Origin: Warburgia ugandensis | Lineage: Eukaryota; Streptophyta; Magnoliopsida; Canellales; Canellaceae | Length of the DNA: 64,000 nucleotides | Assembly: GCA_035236585.1 (NCBI GenBank) | Contig: CP141139.1 | Coordinates: 52,583,217-52,647,216 of the forward strand | Direction of reading: 5' to 3' | Program-made: the position numbers and the translations under genes | Notes under the pieces: generated by a model | Database searches by the model: none | The model's input: only the letters and a program-made list of their open reading frames with translations | Told to the model about the DNA's origin: nothing | Part shown: one piece after another, positions 22,634 to 40,239 of the stretch | Layout: each line of letters starts with the position of its first letter | Numbering within the stretch: position 1 is the first letter of the stretch

Positions 22634-22647
22634 CTGATAATCTATAA
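22632..22647 (+). repeat. Right target-site duplication of the RTE LINE
   Basis: Exact repeat of ATCTGATAATCTATAA at 19022-19037. It overlaps the last AT of the GAT tail. Confidence 0.95.
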
Positions 22648-24109
22648 ATGAGTCTCTTACAGCTTTTGTGATGCTGCTTTGCTTGTAGGCAGTGGTAGGC
22701 ATCCTCTTGACTCTGTACATCGATTGATTCACTGGCTCACTCTGTTTCCCATAACACAGGGTGTCCGACACCCATTGGGATACCTGCGGACGAGCACAAT
22801 TATCTGTAAAGCACGGACATCAGCTAACTCAGGATACTTCTTTCTGGATGCTTGCCCACGCTTTCCTCGAGAATGCATGCGATGCTTGAAAAAACCCAAT
22901 TTCCTTAAGATGAACTACCCCTGGCTCTTCCATCTTCAGGGTTTCCTATGCACCCATGTGGTCTCCGTGTTATAAAAAACTGAGTAACATCCGCAGGTAT
23001 CCCAATGAGTCATTCCCTCCCATGCCTTCGTAAATAATATCAGGGTTGTCTCTCACCCATATCCTTCCCTCTGTTTTAGCAGAATCCTACGAACAAATGG
23101 CCACCAACATAAAAGGGAGGAGTGCCATGGAATTAGTTACACCATTATGTAACTAATAACTGTAATTAGTTTCAGGTACATGAATTCCCTGTTAATACAT
23201 GTAATTTCTGGAATTTTATCTATGCGCAACCCTAATTACATAAAATTGCCGCGCCTGCCTCCAAATTGATCACATTTATATAAAGCAAAAAACTGCAATA
23301 GCGAGGCACATAATCTCAGTTATGAATTGCTAACTAACACGGGATGGAACCAAAGAATATTTGCAAGCGCTTTTTCTTTCTAATTAAGACCCTTCACCAT
23401 AAATACTCTACATATTGACTATGCCTTTGCTAAAGCTAATTTAACTCTTGATGTGCGATCATTCAAGTTTCATCGTTGCCAAGGCACGTGATTATTGTGG
23501 AGCCATTTTCCTTTTGAACCAGTATCTTACAATTAAATGGTGTTGCTGGTACCAGATTTTACGAGGATTCGAAATAGCTGCTGAATTACAACTCCATTAG
23601 TTGAGTATAATTCGGTCCTCGCACATTAATGCATATTTGCTGTTTGGTTCAGTCATTTAATCGATATATGGCATATAACGAGTATTTGCACCCCTTGGAT
23701 TTGATGGATGCTTGGTTCTGTCCTTCAACTTGGTTCATTTGTGGTCACGACTCCAGAAAACTTCACCAGTTAAAACAAAGAGAGATGTCAATCAAGGTCA
23801 AACCTAGGAAGCAAAATATCAGCTCCTCCGTAGGAACCTTACCGCCTACGGAAGATTGAACAACCCAATCGGATATGGTGATTCTTGGGACTTCATCTTG
23901 GAAAGGAGATATGTCTTCAGCATGGATTATCAAAGGACAATAAGCGGGGCAGACAAACTCCCCAAGGATCAGATGTCTCATCCTACAAACCTCACAATGG
24001 CTTTGAGAAGCTCCTAGCAATTCCATGGCAGCTTATGCAATGAATAAAAAGACTGAAATTTCAATCAGATTAATGTACCCCACAAGAGAAGGTGAAACCA
24101 CAGAAACCC
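22648..24109. other. Intergenic DNA and 3' flank of the BAG8-like gene
   Basis: No supported gene. An 18-bp perfect inverted repeat occurs at 22773-22790 and 22990-23007. An 87-codon minus-strand open stretch at 23763-24026 follows the BAG8-like stop codon and probably lies in or beyond its 3' UTR. It resembles nothing I know. Confidence 0.5.
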
Positions 24110-25362
24110 CTAAGACCTCACAACCCTGACAATCTTTTCCTTGCCACTTCTCCTAGGCTCCATTTGCACTGGCAGTGGGGCAAACAGACCCAAGTTCCCA
24201 TTTTCACCATGGAAGCCCTCACCTACTCCATCAATGAAACCACGACCATTCTTATCCTGAGAAGAATATCTTTCATCATCAATAAACTGGCGAAATCCTT
24301 CCAATTCCACAGTTGATTCATCATTCTCATAAACGCCAGAGAAACCCCCAGTTCCTTCAATGTCCCTGCTAATGTTATCAACCAATATACTCTGATCATC
24401 GCAGTTTTCACTTATAGGGTATTCTGTGCTTGCAAATTCCTCTCCATCTTCGACAAATCTCACCTTCTTCAATACTTCCGACGAAAGCTCCTGCATTTTC
24501 ACTAATCCATTAACAAACTCCAAAAATCGAACCAGATCGGCACTAACAGCCCTTTTCCCTTCCCGAATCATTGAATCTCGGCTCTGGAAACAAAACCCAG
24601 ATCAAATTTTCAACACCCACATCGAAATAGCTCGAACTAATAAAACAGAGATCAATCCCAGGAATGAAATAGTAGGAATTAAGAAAACCAAGATTAAAAT
24701 TTCAACATATATAAAGAAACAGCAGGAATTAATAAAACTCAGCAGAGGGCTTGATGATGAGATCTTACCTGAATACATTCGACTTTAAGAAGCAAATTCG
24801 AGGCTCTCTGTGAAAGAACCTCTCGTTTGATGTGTGCCTTTCCGTCAGAAAGAGAGGATTTGAGAGTAGAAAGATTTGTTTTGATGGAAGCGAGCTCTTT
24901 GAGGCCTCTGAGGGTTCCAGAACGGCGAGCGAGAAACGATCTGAAGCGGGTTTGGATAGTGCGAGCAGCTAGGTCTCTGAGAGAGGGAGGTGGAAAAGGA
25001 AAACGGGAAGAAGAAGAAGAGAGATGGTGGAGAGATTTTTCTAGAGAAGTGATTCTATGGAGGAGAGACTGGAGTAGGGCTTGACTTTGATGTTGTTGTT
25101 GTTGTTGATTTTGAGATTGTTGATGGGTTTGATGATGATATTGCTGTTGTTGATGGTGGTGGAATTGTTGGGTTTTGAGGGACTGAGTGTAGAGATTGGA
25201 TGGTTGAGATTGAAGAAGCTGGGTTGCGATGGCTTGAAGAAGAAGTGGATCTACGGTGGTCGAAGGGTGAGATGGGTGGAGAGAAGAGTTGCAGGAGCAG
25301 GAGCAAGAGCCGGAGCAGCAAGAGGCGTTCTGGTTATAATAGTGGTGGCGGTGGTTTGCCAT
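24110..25362 (-). CDS. BAG8: BAG family molecular chaperone regulator 8-like
   Basis: Two exons on the minus strand: 25362-24769 (198 codons) and 24583-24110 (157 codons plus stop), giving 355 residues. The intron has CAG|GTAAG at the donor and TTTCCAG at the acceptor, phase 0. The N-terminus is His/Gln/Ser-rich with a Cys cluster (residues 15-24). An IQ motif, IQTRFRSFLARR, is at about 136-147. The BAG domain spans about 150-225 across the exon junction (LKELASIKTNLSTL, then RDSMIREGKRAVSADLVRFL), and an acidic tail follows. This layout matches plant BAG5/BAG8 proteins, which bind calmodulin through IQ and Hsp70 through BAG. Length and His-rich start fit BAG8 best. Plastid targeting is annotated for BAG8 relatives, but I see no clear transit peptide. 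Both exons are open. Confidence 0.88.
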
Positions 25363-25430
25363 GGACGGGGATAATTGTGATGGATGGTTGTTTCTTTGTA
25401 CAAGGGGGATGGCTTTGATACATTACTGTT

Positions 25431-25438
25431 TATTTATA
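25431..25438 (-). promoter_or_regulatory. TATA box of the BAG8-like gene
   Basis: On the minus strand the sequence reads CCCCATATAAATAAACAG. It lies about 70 bases upstream of the start codon, predicting transcription from about 25405 and a short leader. Confidence 0.55.
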
Positions 25439-25442
25439 TGGG

Positions 25443-26271
25443 GTGCCCTTGTTTACTCTTGGCAAGTGACGAGGCCTTTTGGGACTTGGTTCTTTTTTCA
25501 TTCCTCTGGGTCTGTGCCTTTGTTTCTCTCTGGCAAAAGATCGCGTCTCTCTGTGGAGTCTGTACGACTGTCCTGATCTCATAGGTGAGGAAATCTTTTG
25601 CTCTTGGCGGATTAGATCCTCCCCTTAACAACGCGACAGCTCATTACATCGTATCCAATAGCGTTACCAATGAACGCAGGATCTTCAAAGTCGATAAGAA
25701 CTTGGGGGTACGGCTACTCTTACCGAGCTGTTAGGTACATGGTCGTACCTCCTATCTCTAACATGACCAAAAAATGAGATGGTGGTGCCCCAGATTAGAT
25801 TATTCAAACTGTTCATCCTACAAGGCCCGTCTTAGATTGGGAATGGCCTCCTAGTTTATTAAGAAGCTATCCTTCCCATTCTGAATTATAAATAGTATGA
25901 TAGAAACACATGTTTTTTCATTTGGGTATGATCAAATCCATTAATGTAGCAGATAATGACAATTCAGTACTAATTTTCTCATCCAAGTTCAGAATTTAGA
26001 ACAAACAAGGGCAGGTGAGCTAGGATCACTGGTAAATGTGCCCAAGAGATTAGTGGTCCTCTCTCTCTCTCTCCGTGAAAGTTCGATGTTGTTGGGACAG
26101 AGAATGGAATTGAACTGTATATATGATGAGGAAATTCAAAATTTTGAAACGTATCCCAAGTTCTAGATAATGAATACAACAATGAAAAAGGCAGCATAAA
26201 AGAAACAAGTCCTGCCCAGCCAAAAACAAGCTGAAAAAGCAGCTTATGCTCCTCTCTATATCCATGGTCTA
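25443..26271. other. Intergenic region between BAG8-like and SNAP33-like genes
   Basis: It holds the BAG8-like upstream region and the 3' UTR of the SNARE gene. A short (TC) run is at 26058-26073. No other gene is visible. Confidence 0.6.
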
Positions 26272-28747
26272 TTATTTCCCGAGAAGACGGCGTCCACGCT
26301 GGTTGGCACCTTTCACTCTGATGTTTAATTCCTCCACATCATCATTTACATGATCGAGAGCTTTGTTCTGCCTGTAATTATCAGAGACAAAGCAAATCAG
26401 AACAAGATGGGAAGGCAAGAGATGAAATAACAACAGTGGTTGAATTAGCTTGGGCACAAGGAATATAAAGTTTAAGCTAATCATGGCACGCTCTACATTT
26501 CCTAGTGAAGATGCTTCTGATTCAATGAAGAGTATTTTGCTTAAAAAATGGGAACCAAGAATCTGAAACATGCTCCTCCAGATTCAGCTTAAAATAATTC
26601 AAGATCCCCTTCTGACGTTACTTGCATGAGCAATTGAAGCGATTTGTATGTGTGTGTCGCAATTTGGATTGTAGCATCTTATCATTTCCCTCGTAATAAG
26701 TTTATGTAATGACTAATGCCATTTCTCTGTTTCGCTACTTTCCAACTGACCTTTATTGAGGTATATGTTTGGTGATTGTATTTTAGTCTGGAGCCGGTGA
26801 TTATTCCCATGTTCAGCAAACAGCATCTGACTAGAAGTACCTTTGGTAACAATTTGATTGGTTGGAAAAAGTTTTGTTTGCTGGAGACATCTCTAGCGAA
26901 TCTCTCAAGGGTAATTATGTGTTGTACCAAGCAATTGTGAGATTATCTTGGTTGCTAAATGAATAAATGGATCTAGGTTCTAGTAAATCTAATGTCAAGC
27001 AAAGGAACTCACCACTCTATCTCAGATCCCATGTCAACAGCCATATCCTTTAGCTGGCCCAACACGTTACTTAAATCTGAAAGTGCATCATCCTGCTTTG
27101 CTTTCTCTACCTGTTATTAAGAAAGAGCAAGAGAAACAGAGAAACATATTACATGAATGTACACAGTTCACATACATACAAATATATAGTGCTGTGAACT
27201 TGGCTCTTTCATCAGCAATAACAAATACAGACCTCAACTTTATCTAGTGCACTTGCGGGTTCAGAAGCAAATTGACGAGGATTTGATCGTCCTGTGGGGG
27301 GACCCCGTAATCCCAACTTTTCCTTCTGCTCCAAGTGGCGGCCTTTTCTTCTGACAGGATCATCTACATACCAAAAATATAGATCATACACAAGCATTGA
27401 TAGGGCAATACAAGCTCCGTTCTCATGAGTTCTTACAAACTTTTACCTGATGTGATCATGGGCCCAGTAATTGCACGAGTTTTCTTTGGCTTCCACGTTT
27501 TGGAGAACAGACCGCCCAGGCTTCCCAAAAGCTTTTCACCCTGAATAACGAGAGAAAATTAGGAGGGCGTTCTGCAACAGCTTACTTTGATTCACATAAG
27601 TAGAAGTGTTGGTCATTGAAACAGGAATGGCATACTTGCAACTTCCATCAAAACTTGAAACTTGAGCACTTCTTTAAAAATTCATTGTAAAGCAGTTAAA
27701 TCTTCCAACTATATGAACCCAAGTAGCTGTAGGTCAAGGTAATTATCAAGTCCAAGTCAACGTGAGAACAAGAACTAGAATATGTAACCCAAATTGCGAC
27801 AAACCGTTTCAGACCTCTTCAGAAAGAATACCAGTTAAAATATGAGAAAAATAGAAAACAAGATAGTGTAATTGTTCTTCGTTCATGAGTATATTCTTCT
27901 GTGTAGTTGGAAGAGAATCTGTACTTGTCCCTTTAGGGATAGGGATTTTGAGAGTTATGCAGTTGGTCCTGGGAAAAATACAAGCATATGACTTTACAGA
28001 GTATGGAGCATAATAGAAAGAATAGGGGTTTGGTGTGGACATGTGAATCTAGGAAAACAGAGATGCACAAGAACTACACAAACAATACCAAAACTAAAGA
28101 GCATAGACAAGAAGTCTTTTCACAAAAGCTGTGTCAATGTATGTCAGTGATGCTAATCTTTCACAATAAGGAATTTCCTTGACTAACAGAAATATCTTCA
28201 CATAATTAATTGCTCAATATGTGATTCATGAATAGCACAGTATAGAATGAAGGGAAGAGGGCATTACCCTACTGAGATCAAGATCCATGTCTGCAGCAGT
28301 CATGTGGGTTCTAGTAATTTGCTGGCCCTGCTGATGCAATTGGATCAGAGTCTTCGTAGCATCCTCTCTAATATCTTCAGCAATTTTCAAACAGTTATTG
28401 ACTTCCTTTGAAGTCTCTTCAGCCTTATAGACTGCATATCCCTCAAGGTCCTCTGTTGTCTGACTTTGTAACCCACCCACATCGTGAAAATCATTCTTAT
28501 ATCTATTCCTTGCAGCAGAAGAGGCCGAGTATGAAGATAAGGCAGAAGAAGAACCTCTTTCTTCATTGCTAAAAAGGGCTCCTCGGAGATCTTCACTGGG
28601 AACAGGAGCAGATGATGTTCTTGCAGGTTTAGGTGTTTGCTTCAAGTCAGAGTCCGAGTCAGAATCAAAAGGGTTCGAAGCAGGTACTGCAGGATCTGCA
28701 GACTTTTGGCTCTTGTTATTCAGTGGTGATTTCTTTATTCCAAACAT
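26272..28747 (-). CDS. SNAP33: SNAP33-type Qb+Qc SNARE, with a one-base deletion in exon 2
   Basis: Five coding exons on the minus strand: 28747-28268, 27540-27448, 27363-27233, 27110-27013 and 26371-26272. All introns have GT-AG ends. The protein starts MFGIKKSPLNNKSQ and has the Qb helix at about 100-165 (LEGYAVYKAEETSKEVNNCL). The Qc helix is at the end (LSDLSNVLGQLKDMAVDMGS) and the last residues are NQRGRRLLGK. About 300 residues are expected, as in plant SNAP33. It has no membrane anchor; it pairs with syntaxins such as KNOLLE/SYP121 and a VAMP in cell-plate and plasma-membrane fusion. As written, exon 2 is 93 bases where 94 are needed: an A is missing in the A run after WKPKK (27481-27483), which shifts the frame to a stop. 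All other exon phases agree. Confidence 0.92.
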
Positions 28748-28833
28748 AGTTTTACGAAGAAGAAATCCCCAAAATCAAAAGGTAGACCGACAAATTAGAT
28801 ATTAGAACTAATGAAGTGATCACCAAGGGGTAC

Positions 28834-29652
28834 CTGAGAAGGACAATATATATAAGATTAAGCAGCAGATAAGCAAAGAATATACCGCAGAGTCCACTAA
28901 AAGTGATGATAAACACTATCAACAGTAAATAATCAACCCAATCTGAAAAACATAAGGGGCATTGAATGGTAGGAAATGTCAACAGTAGAGAAGGAATACT
29001 GATCCAAGAGGGGTAAGTAAAAAAGAAAGCAAGAGAAGACGCAACTAGACGATTGGCGTAAAAGTGAAGGTGAATTCCTGTAGGAGATTACAAAGACAAA
29101 AACCAATGATAAATCGAACAAGATAATAAAAATCCAATCCCAAAAAAATGAAATCCAGGAGAAGAAAGATACATTAGAAACCTAAAAACCCAGAAAAGAA
29201 ACTAGAGAAAGCAAACAGAATTGTGAGAATTTCACAAAAACCTCAACTAAGAGGCTGGAGACTTACACGACGACCGAGAAAACGAACATAACAAACACAA
29301 AAACCAACTTTAAGAACCGTAAAAACCAAAGCTCAGAGGCACAAAAACCTGAAATTCCCAGTAGGAAAGAATGGCCAAAACATGTAATATGGTAGAAGGC
29401 ACAAAACCCAGAGAGAAATTAAACAAAAAAAACCCACCCAACTAAAGAAAAGAAGCGGATAATACAACAATACTGGAAAAGAAGTTTTTTGACAAAATTC
29501 AACTCTTAAGATAATCGTGATCAAAGAAAAATCCTCAAATCAAGCCATGTAAAACGAACATGAAGATTGGAAAAACAAAAAAACCAGCATAAAAGACGAT
29601 TGCAAGAGAAGCAAAACAACGGGAAACCAAATGGGGAATCAGAAAAGATTAC
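28834..29652 (-). other. Predicted 5' UTR intron of the SNAP33-like gene
   Basis: The minus strand has a donor TTTCAG|GTAATC at 29653/29652 and a pyrimidine-rich acceptor TTGTCCTTCTCAG at 28834. The resulting leader has no strong ORF. This is a prediction from splice signals and gene position. Confidence 0.5.
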
Positions 29653-29828
29653 CTGAAATCCCACGAGGAGAGGATTGCAAGAACAGGTGAGAATTGGAGA
29701 AAACAAGCCAAGAGATTTCTCCTTTTGAGGCTGAAATTCAAAGATGAATTACACGCGCAAATCTCGTCAAAGGAGTCGTTGTTGGAAGGTGGGAAGAAAG
29801 AGGAGGACCAGAGATGTTTTCCTTGTTT

Positions 29829-29848
29829 CCTCTCTCTCTCTCTCTCTG
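29829..29848 (-). repeat. (GA)n run in the predicted first leader exon
   Basis: About nine GA units on the transcribed strand, as is common in plant 5' UTRs. Confidence 0.6.
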
Positions 29849-29988
29849 AACAAATCAAACAGATGGTGGGCAGCGAGGGAAATGAGACGGTGAAGGGAGC
29901 CGAATTTAGATCCGACGGCTGAGAGAATTAGACCGTTTGGCTCTTTGTCCTATCTTCTCCTCTCTTCTTTTCCTTGTGTTTTTTTTCA

Positions 29989-29996
29989 TTTATATA
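29989..29996 (-). promoter_or_regulatory. TATA box of the SNAP33-like gene
   Basis: The minus strand reads ATATTATATAAATG. Transcription would start about 30 bases downstream near 29960, just before the predicted leader exon. Confidence 0.55.
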
Positions 29997-36059
<6,063 letters not shown>

Positions 36060-36358
36060 AGTTAAGGATAAGGATTGATGAAGATAAGGATTAACCAGGA
36101 TAAAGATAAGGATTAATCATATAAGAGAGTTTGTGTGTGAGGGTGTAATAGAGTTTGTGCTTAGAGAAAGAGAGGATGGCTTGAGGAGGCTCTGAGCTTC
36201 CTCCTCCTCATCCATATAATATAATCAGATTATAGTGGAATCTTCCTCTCCCGTGGACGTAGCTCAAGTTTGGCCTAACCATATAAGTCTTCTTGTCTTA
36301 TTTTGTTTGTGTAATTGAATCAATCCTGATTGCCAAATCTGTAAAATCTGGCACAACA
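36060..36358 (+). mobile_element. Copia-type LTR fragment
   Basis: It contains CTCCCGTGGACGTAGCTCAA followed by a TTGTGTAATTGAATC-like stretch and ends GGCACAACA. This is the end typical of many plant copia LTRs. It has no adjacent primer site or pol, so it is probably a solo or truncated LTR. The left edge is uncertain. Confidence 0.45.
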
Positions 36359-36834
36359 AAAACCTCCTCTTTCAGTACATAGATTAGAGCAGAATTTACA
36401 AGCCTAGGTTGAACAAACTTTGTTGCATATACAAAATGTAAATCATAATTTTTCAGGCTAGCTCTTGAGGATGCAGGGTGAAGATGTAGCTTTATTGTTG
36501 AGGTATGTTATAATACCACTACCAAAGGATGTGAACTTCAGAAAAAAAAAGAAAAAAAAAAAAAGGATTATAAACAGAGATTTCTTGGGCAGGAGATCGT
36601 CCACCGAAGCTCTTCTTTAAAAATTTTCTCACTTCATGCCCATATTACAACCATACTAAAGGTTCCTCACCTTCCTAATCTCCAAAACTTGTTTGGTAAG
36701 AAAAGAAATAATTCCCAAATCTCTGCTACATAATAGATGATAATAAAAAGCTCATATCCACATTAAAATAGAAATAATAAAACTAAAAATAGTAATAATA
36801 AGATGGATCCTATCAATTGCTTTCAGCATTGCAT
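36359..36834. other. AT-rich spacer with an A-rich tract
   Basis: A purine-rich run of mostly A is at 36541-36563. Nothing else is recognised. Confidence 0.5.
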
Positions 36835-38544
36835 CACTCGAGTCGGCATGTTCCCACTGCACAAGCACCTCTGTAACAGCACGAGTAGCTTTCTAAACCA
36901 GTCTACGATCTAGAACTGCTGTAGGTCGTAAATAGAAGCACTTTCATCAGCAATTGGAGGCAATTCAGGGACCACCACTGCACTACTGCCGGGCTTCCTT
37001 TTGAGGCATGAAACATGTAAAGAGGGTGCATTCTCGATCCCAATGGTAAGTCGAGTCTACATGCAACAGATCCTACTCGCTCAAGAATAAGCTAAGGATC
37101 GTAGAATGGTGGTGACAACTTGAGGGCCCTGCAAACCGCCACTGAAGCTTGACCATGTGATTGTAATCGAATATAGACCCAATCGCCCGCTTGAAACACA
37201 CTGCTCTGTACAGTGTTTGTCAACTTGTTGCTGCATACGATGTTGAGCCCATAATAAATTCTCCTTCGAAATGCTAAGAAGACGATCACGGTCATGTAGC
37301 TTAGGATCGAGGGAATGGACATTTGTTGACCTAGAAATGTAAAATGTCATAGTTGGGGGAGTTTGTCCATGGAGTGCTTCATATGGAGAACGTTTTGTTG
37401 CTTTATGATACCCGATATTGTGACACCATTCTACCCATGGTAGACAATGTGTCCACTGTTTGGGTTTGGTTCCAGCAATATATCGACGAAAAGTCAAGAC
37501 GGTGACTTTACACCTTGGATCAACCATTGGTTTGAGGCTGGTAATTAAGCTGTACTCATTCGTAACTTTGTCCCATGTAATCTCCATCGCTTTCTCCAAA
37601 ATAGACTGGTAAATGTCAAATCTCTATCATTCACCCAATTGACAAAGGAATGGTATGCAACTTAGCCACGTTATCTATACAAGGGGGTGCCATAAAGATA
37701 GCACTGTAAGGATGCGATAACGTGATGAAGCAAGCATACATGGATAGTCGATCCACTACCACAAAAATCACTTTCTTGCCTCTTGAATTGGGTAGCCCAT
37801 TGATGAAATCCACAGAAATATCGGAACTAGCAATCGTTGAACTAAGCATGGAGGGATGAAAGTCTCATACTTGTTCCTTTGATAAGCGTCACATTCAGCT
37901 ATATACCACTTGACCTCTTTCTTCATTCCTCACCAGTAAAAATAACGAGAGATTCACTTGTATGTCCTTCGGTACCCGGCATGTCCATCACTAGGTGTAT
38001 CATTTAATTCACGTAATACAAATGCTTACCATGAAGAACTTTCAGGTAGCACCAACTGCCCTTTGTAACTAAGGGTCCCATCGATAAAAGAGAAGTGTGG
38101 TGGGCCTAATCCAGTTTACACTTTGTTAATAATCTTGCTAAGCTTCAAATCATCTACCTGAATATTTTGTATCTCATCTACCCAATCAAACCTGGTAAAT
38201 GATATGGCTGCAACATCCATGAATTCTGGTTTTCGTATGAAAGCAGCAACTGTGGAATTTTTAGAACCCTTTTTGTATTGAATTTCATAAGGATACCCAA
38301 GAAGGTTAGTCGACCATTTCTGTCGGGCTGGTGTCACTATTCTTTGTCCTAATAGATATTTCAGACTTTTATGATCAATCTGGATTATAAAATGATGACC
38401 CAAGAGATACTTGTCATTATTCATAGCATGGATGATGGACATCTTCTCCTTCTAATATGTAGAGAGATTAATCTTCTCGTCTAATAAAAATTTGCTAGTA
38501 TATACAATAGGATGACTGACCGACCTCTAATTGGGATAAATTCT

Positions 38545-38613
<69 letters not shown>

Positions 38614-38890
38614 CTATCCAGCATTGGAAAACCACACAATCCTTGTTCGATGCATCACACTCAATAATGAATTACTTCAAGAAATTTGGAAGGCCTAAAT
38701 CAATTGTCCTAACCATGGTCGCCTTCAAGGCATGGAATGCTTTGTCAGATTCTTCATTCCATCCCACTGCATTTTTCTTCAACAGCGAAGTCAATGGTAC
38801 ATTGCTGCCCTAATAGTTTTGGACAAACTTTCCGTGGTAACCTATTAAACCAAGAAAATCTCACAGCCCCTTAGTTTCCTAATTCAACTA
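36835..38890 (-). pseudogene. Ty3/gypsy chromovirus pol remnant (RT tether, RNase H, integrase, chromodomain)
   Basis: Minus-strand order from high to low coordinate: RT-RNase H tether with FLGLIGYHGKFVQN near 38850; RNase H with YTSKFLLDEKI near 38490 and HHFIIQIDHKSLKYLLGQR at 38330-38400; integrase zinc region (VKWYIAECDAYQ-like) near 37900; integrase core with DISVDFINGLP near 37810 and KATKRSPYEALHG near 37390. GDWVYIRLQSHGQ follows at 37170, then a chromodomain-like VTEVLVQWEH near 36880. Both ends and the LTRs are missing. Many stops are present, and a small LINE tail sits inside RNase H at 38518-38608. Confidence 0.85.
38511..38615 (+). mobile_element. Severely 5'-truncated RTE LINE copy with (GAT)n tail and TSD
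   Basis: GACCGACCTCTAATTGGGA and the next bases match the last 30 bases of the LINE at 19038-22631. About 22 GAT units follow. GATGACT occurs at 38511-38517 and again at 38609-38615, a likely 7-bp target duplication. The insertion interrupts the gypsy RNase H. Confidence 0.85.
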
Positions 38891-38894
38891 CAAC

Positions 38895-39042
38895 TCTTTC
38901 TCATTGATTGAAGTTAATTAATTAAAATAAAATTCAATCCATTGCAAATCTGTGAGATTCTTCGTGAGATCAACCTCGCTTGCAAGAAAATACTATATTG
39001 ATTCATGCGCTTGCAAATAATTTTAAAGCTACACCAAGTTTT
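38895..39042 (+). mobile_element. Remnant of an Athila-like 5' LTR end
   Basis: The stretch TTCTTCGTGAGATCAACCTCG followed by ACACCAAG just before the primer site is typical of the LTR end of Athila/TAT-type elements. The rest of the LTR is missing where the gypsy remnant abuts. Confidence 0.5.
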
Positions 39043-39060
39043 TGGCACCATTGCAGGGGA
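39043..39060 (+). other. Primer-binding site of the Athila-like element
   Basis: TGGCACCATTGCAGGGGA differs at a few positions, all C to T or G to A, from the tRNA-Asp type site TGGCGCCGTTGCCGGGGA used by Athila/TAT elements. Confidence 0.7.
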
Positions 39061-40239
39061 ATCACAATGGATTTGTGGTTGAATCTTTATTTAGATTGCT
39101 TATCTTTAGTCATAGTTTTAGGTCGCATTAGGTTAGGGTTTTGCATCATAGTTGCTTATTTTGTTAATTCCTCACAAAATTAATTCATCTTACTTGTTTG
39201 GTGTAAGGGGAATTTGGCAAAGGTTTCACTTCATCATATAGGATATATGTGCTTTCCTAGACTAGGATCTTTGCTTTTTGAGTGAAACATGTAGTGAGGC
39301 CTTTTGTAACTTGCAATTTCAATTTCAATTTTAAATGGATTGTAAGTGTGTGGTAAGGAGGCCCACACTTGATCTTCATCAAAAATCCCATTGTAAGTAT
39401 CCCTCACTTCGATTTAATTTCCTAGTTTAGGTTACATTTATTGTAATTTGCATTTGGTTGGTAGAATAATTCATATAGCTTAGGGTTATTCATCTTATTT
39501 GTTACATCCTTAATAAGGGTTGTTGTATTAGAGAACCTATCTAACCTTTGTTGGATACAATATAGGTTGCATTAATATGCTTTTATTTTGCATTGCATAT
39601 TTAAGTGCTTTTATGGTGGAATGGAATTAATGCTAGTAAGGGCCCCATAGGAACCCTTGTAAGATAAGGACTGGATTTGATCACCAGCTCCTTGGCCCAC
39701 CTAGGAATCAATCAACATCGTTGTATTTGCAAGCACAACACTTGAACTTTAATTTAAAATCAAGTAGAAAGAGACTTAGGGTATTGAGCTTATATGACCC
39801 TTTTAGAAGGATGGGGGTTTGTTATCACTCTAATGGCTTTTGAGCATTATGGTTATAGTGGGTGTCTTAAAATCGAAGTGATTTTTTCGTGCCTTCTATT
39901 GACATTAGTTGAGGTCTAAACGCCTCATAACGCAAGGCTTGTATTAAACACTTTTGAGCAAGGCCTAACTGGTAGGCAATAGTCAACTCCGAACAAAAGG
40001 AGGAGCTATCTAGATTTAGGTCTAAGAAGCTATCACCTATACACTAAGAAAAGATAATCAAGAAACTGTTTAATTAGTGGATACTAGGATTTGATTGTAC
40101 ATCATGTAAAGTTAGAGTCAGTATATAGACTAGGAGATTTAGATTAGGATATTTTATACAAGGTCATCAATCTCAAAACTTAGAATTAGCACCTTTAGAC
40201 CTAGAGATTGAATGCAACCTTAGACAAGAGGAAAGAAAC
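39061..40239 (+). other. Untranslated leader of the Athila-like element
   Basis: About 1.2 kb with no coding potential between the primer site and gag, as usual for this lineage. The part 39756-40042 is shared with 10660-10942. Confidence 0.6.

Noticed and set aside
23763..24026. 87-codon minus-strand ORF just past the BAG8-like stop
   Set aside because: No known motif, and the BAG8-like protein is already full length; more likely 3' flank.
24827..25418. Plus-strand ORFs opposite the BAG8-like exon 1
   Set aside because: Antisense shadows of the Gln/His/Ser-rich coding region; no start context or motif.
38544..38813. ORF starting with 23 methionines
   Set aside because: It is the (GAT)n tail of a LINE read in frame, followed by antisense gypsy sequence.
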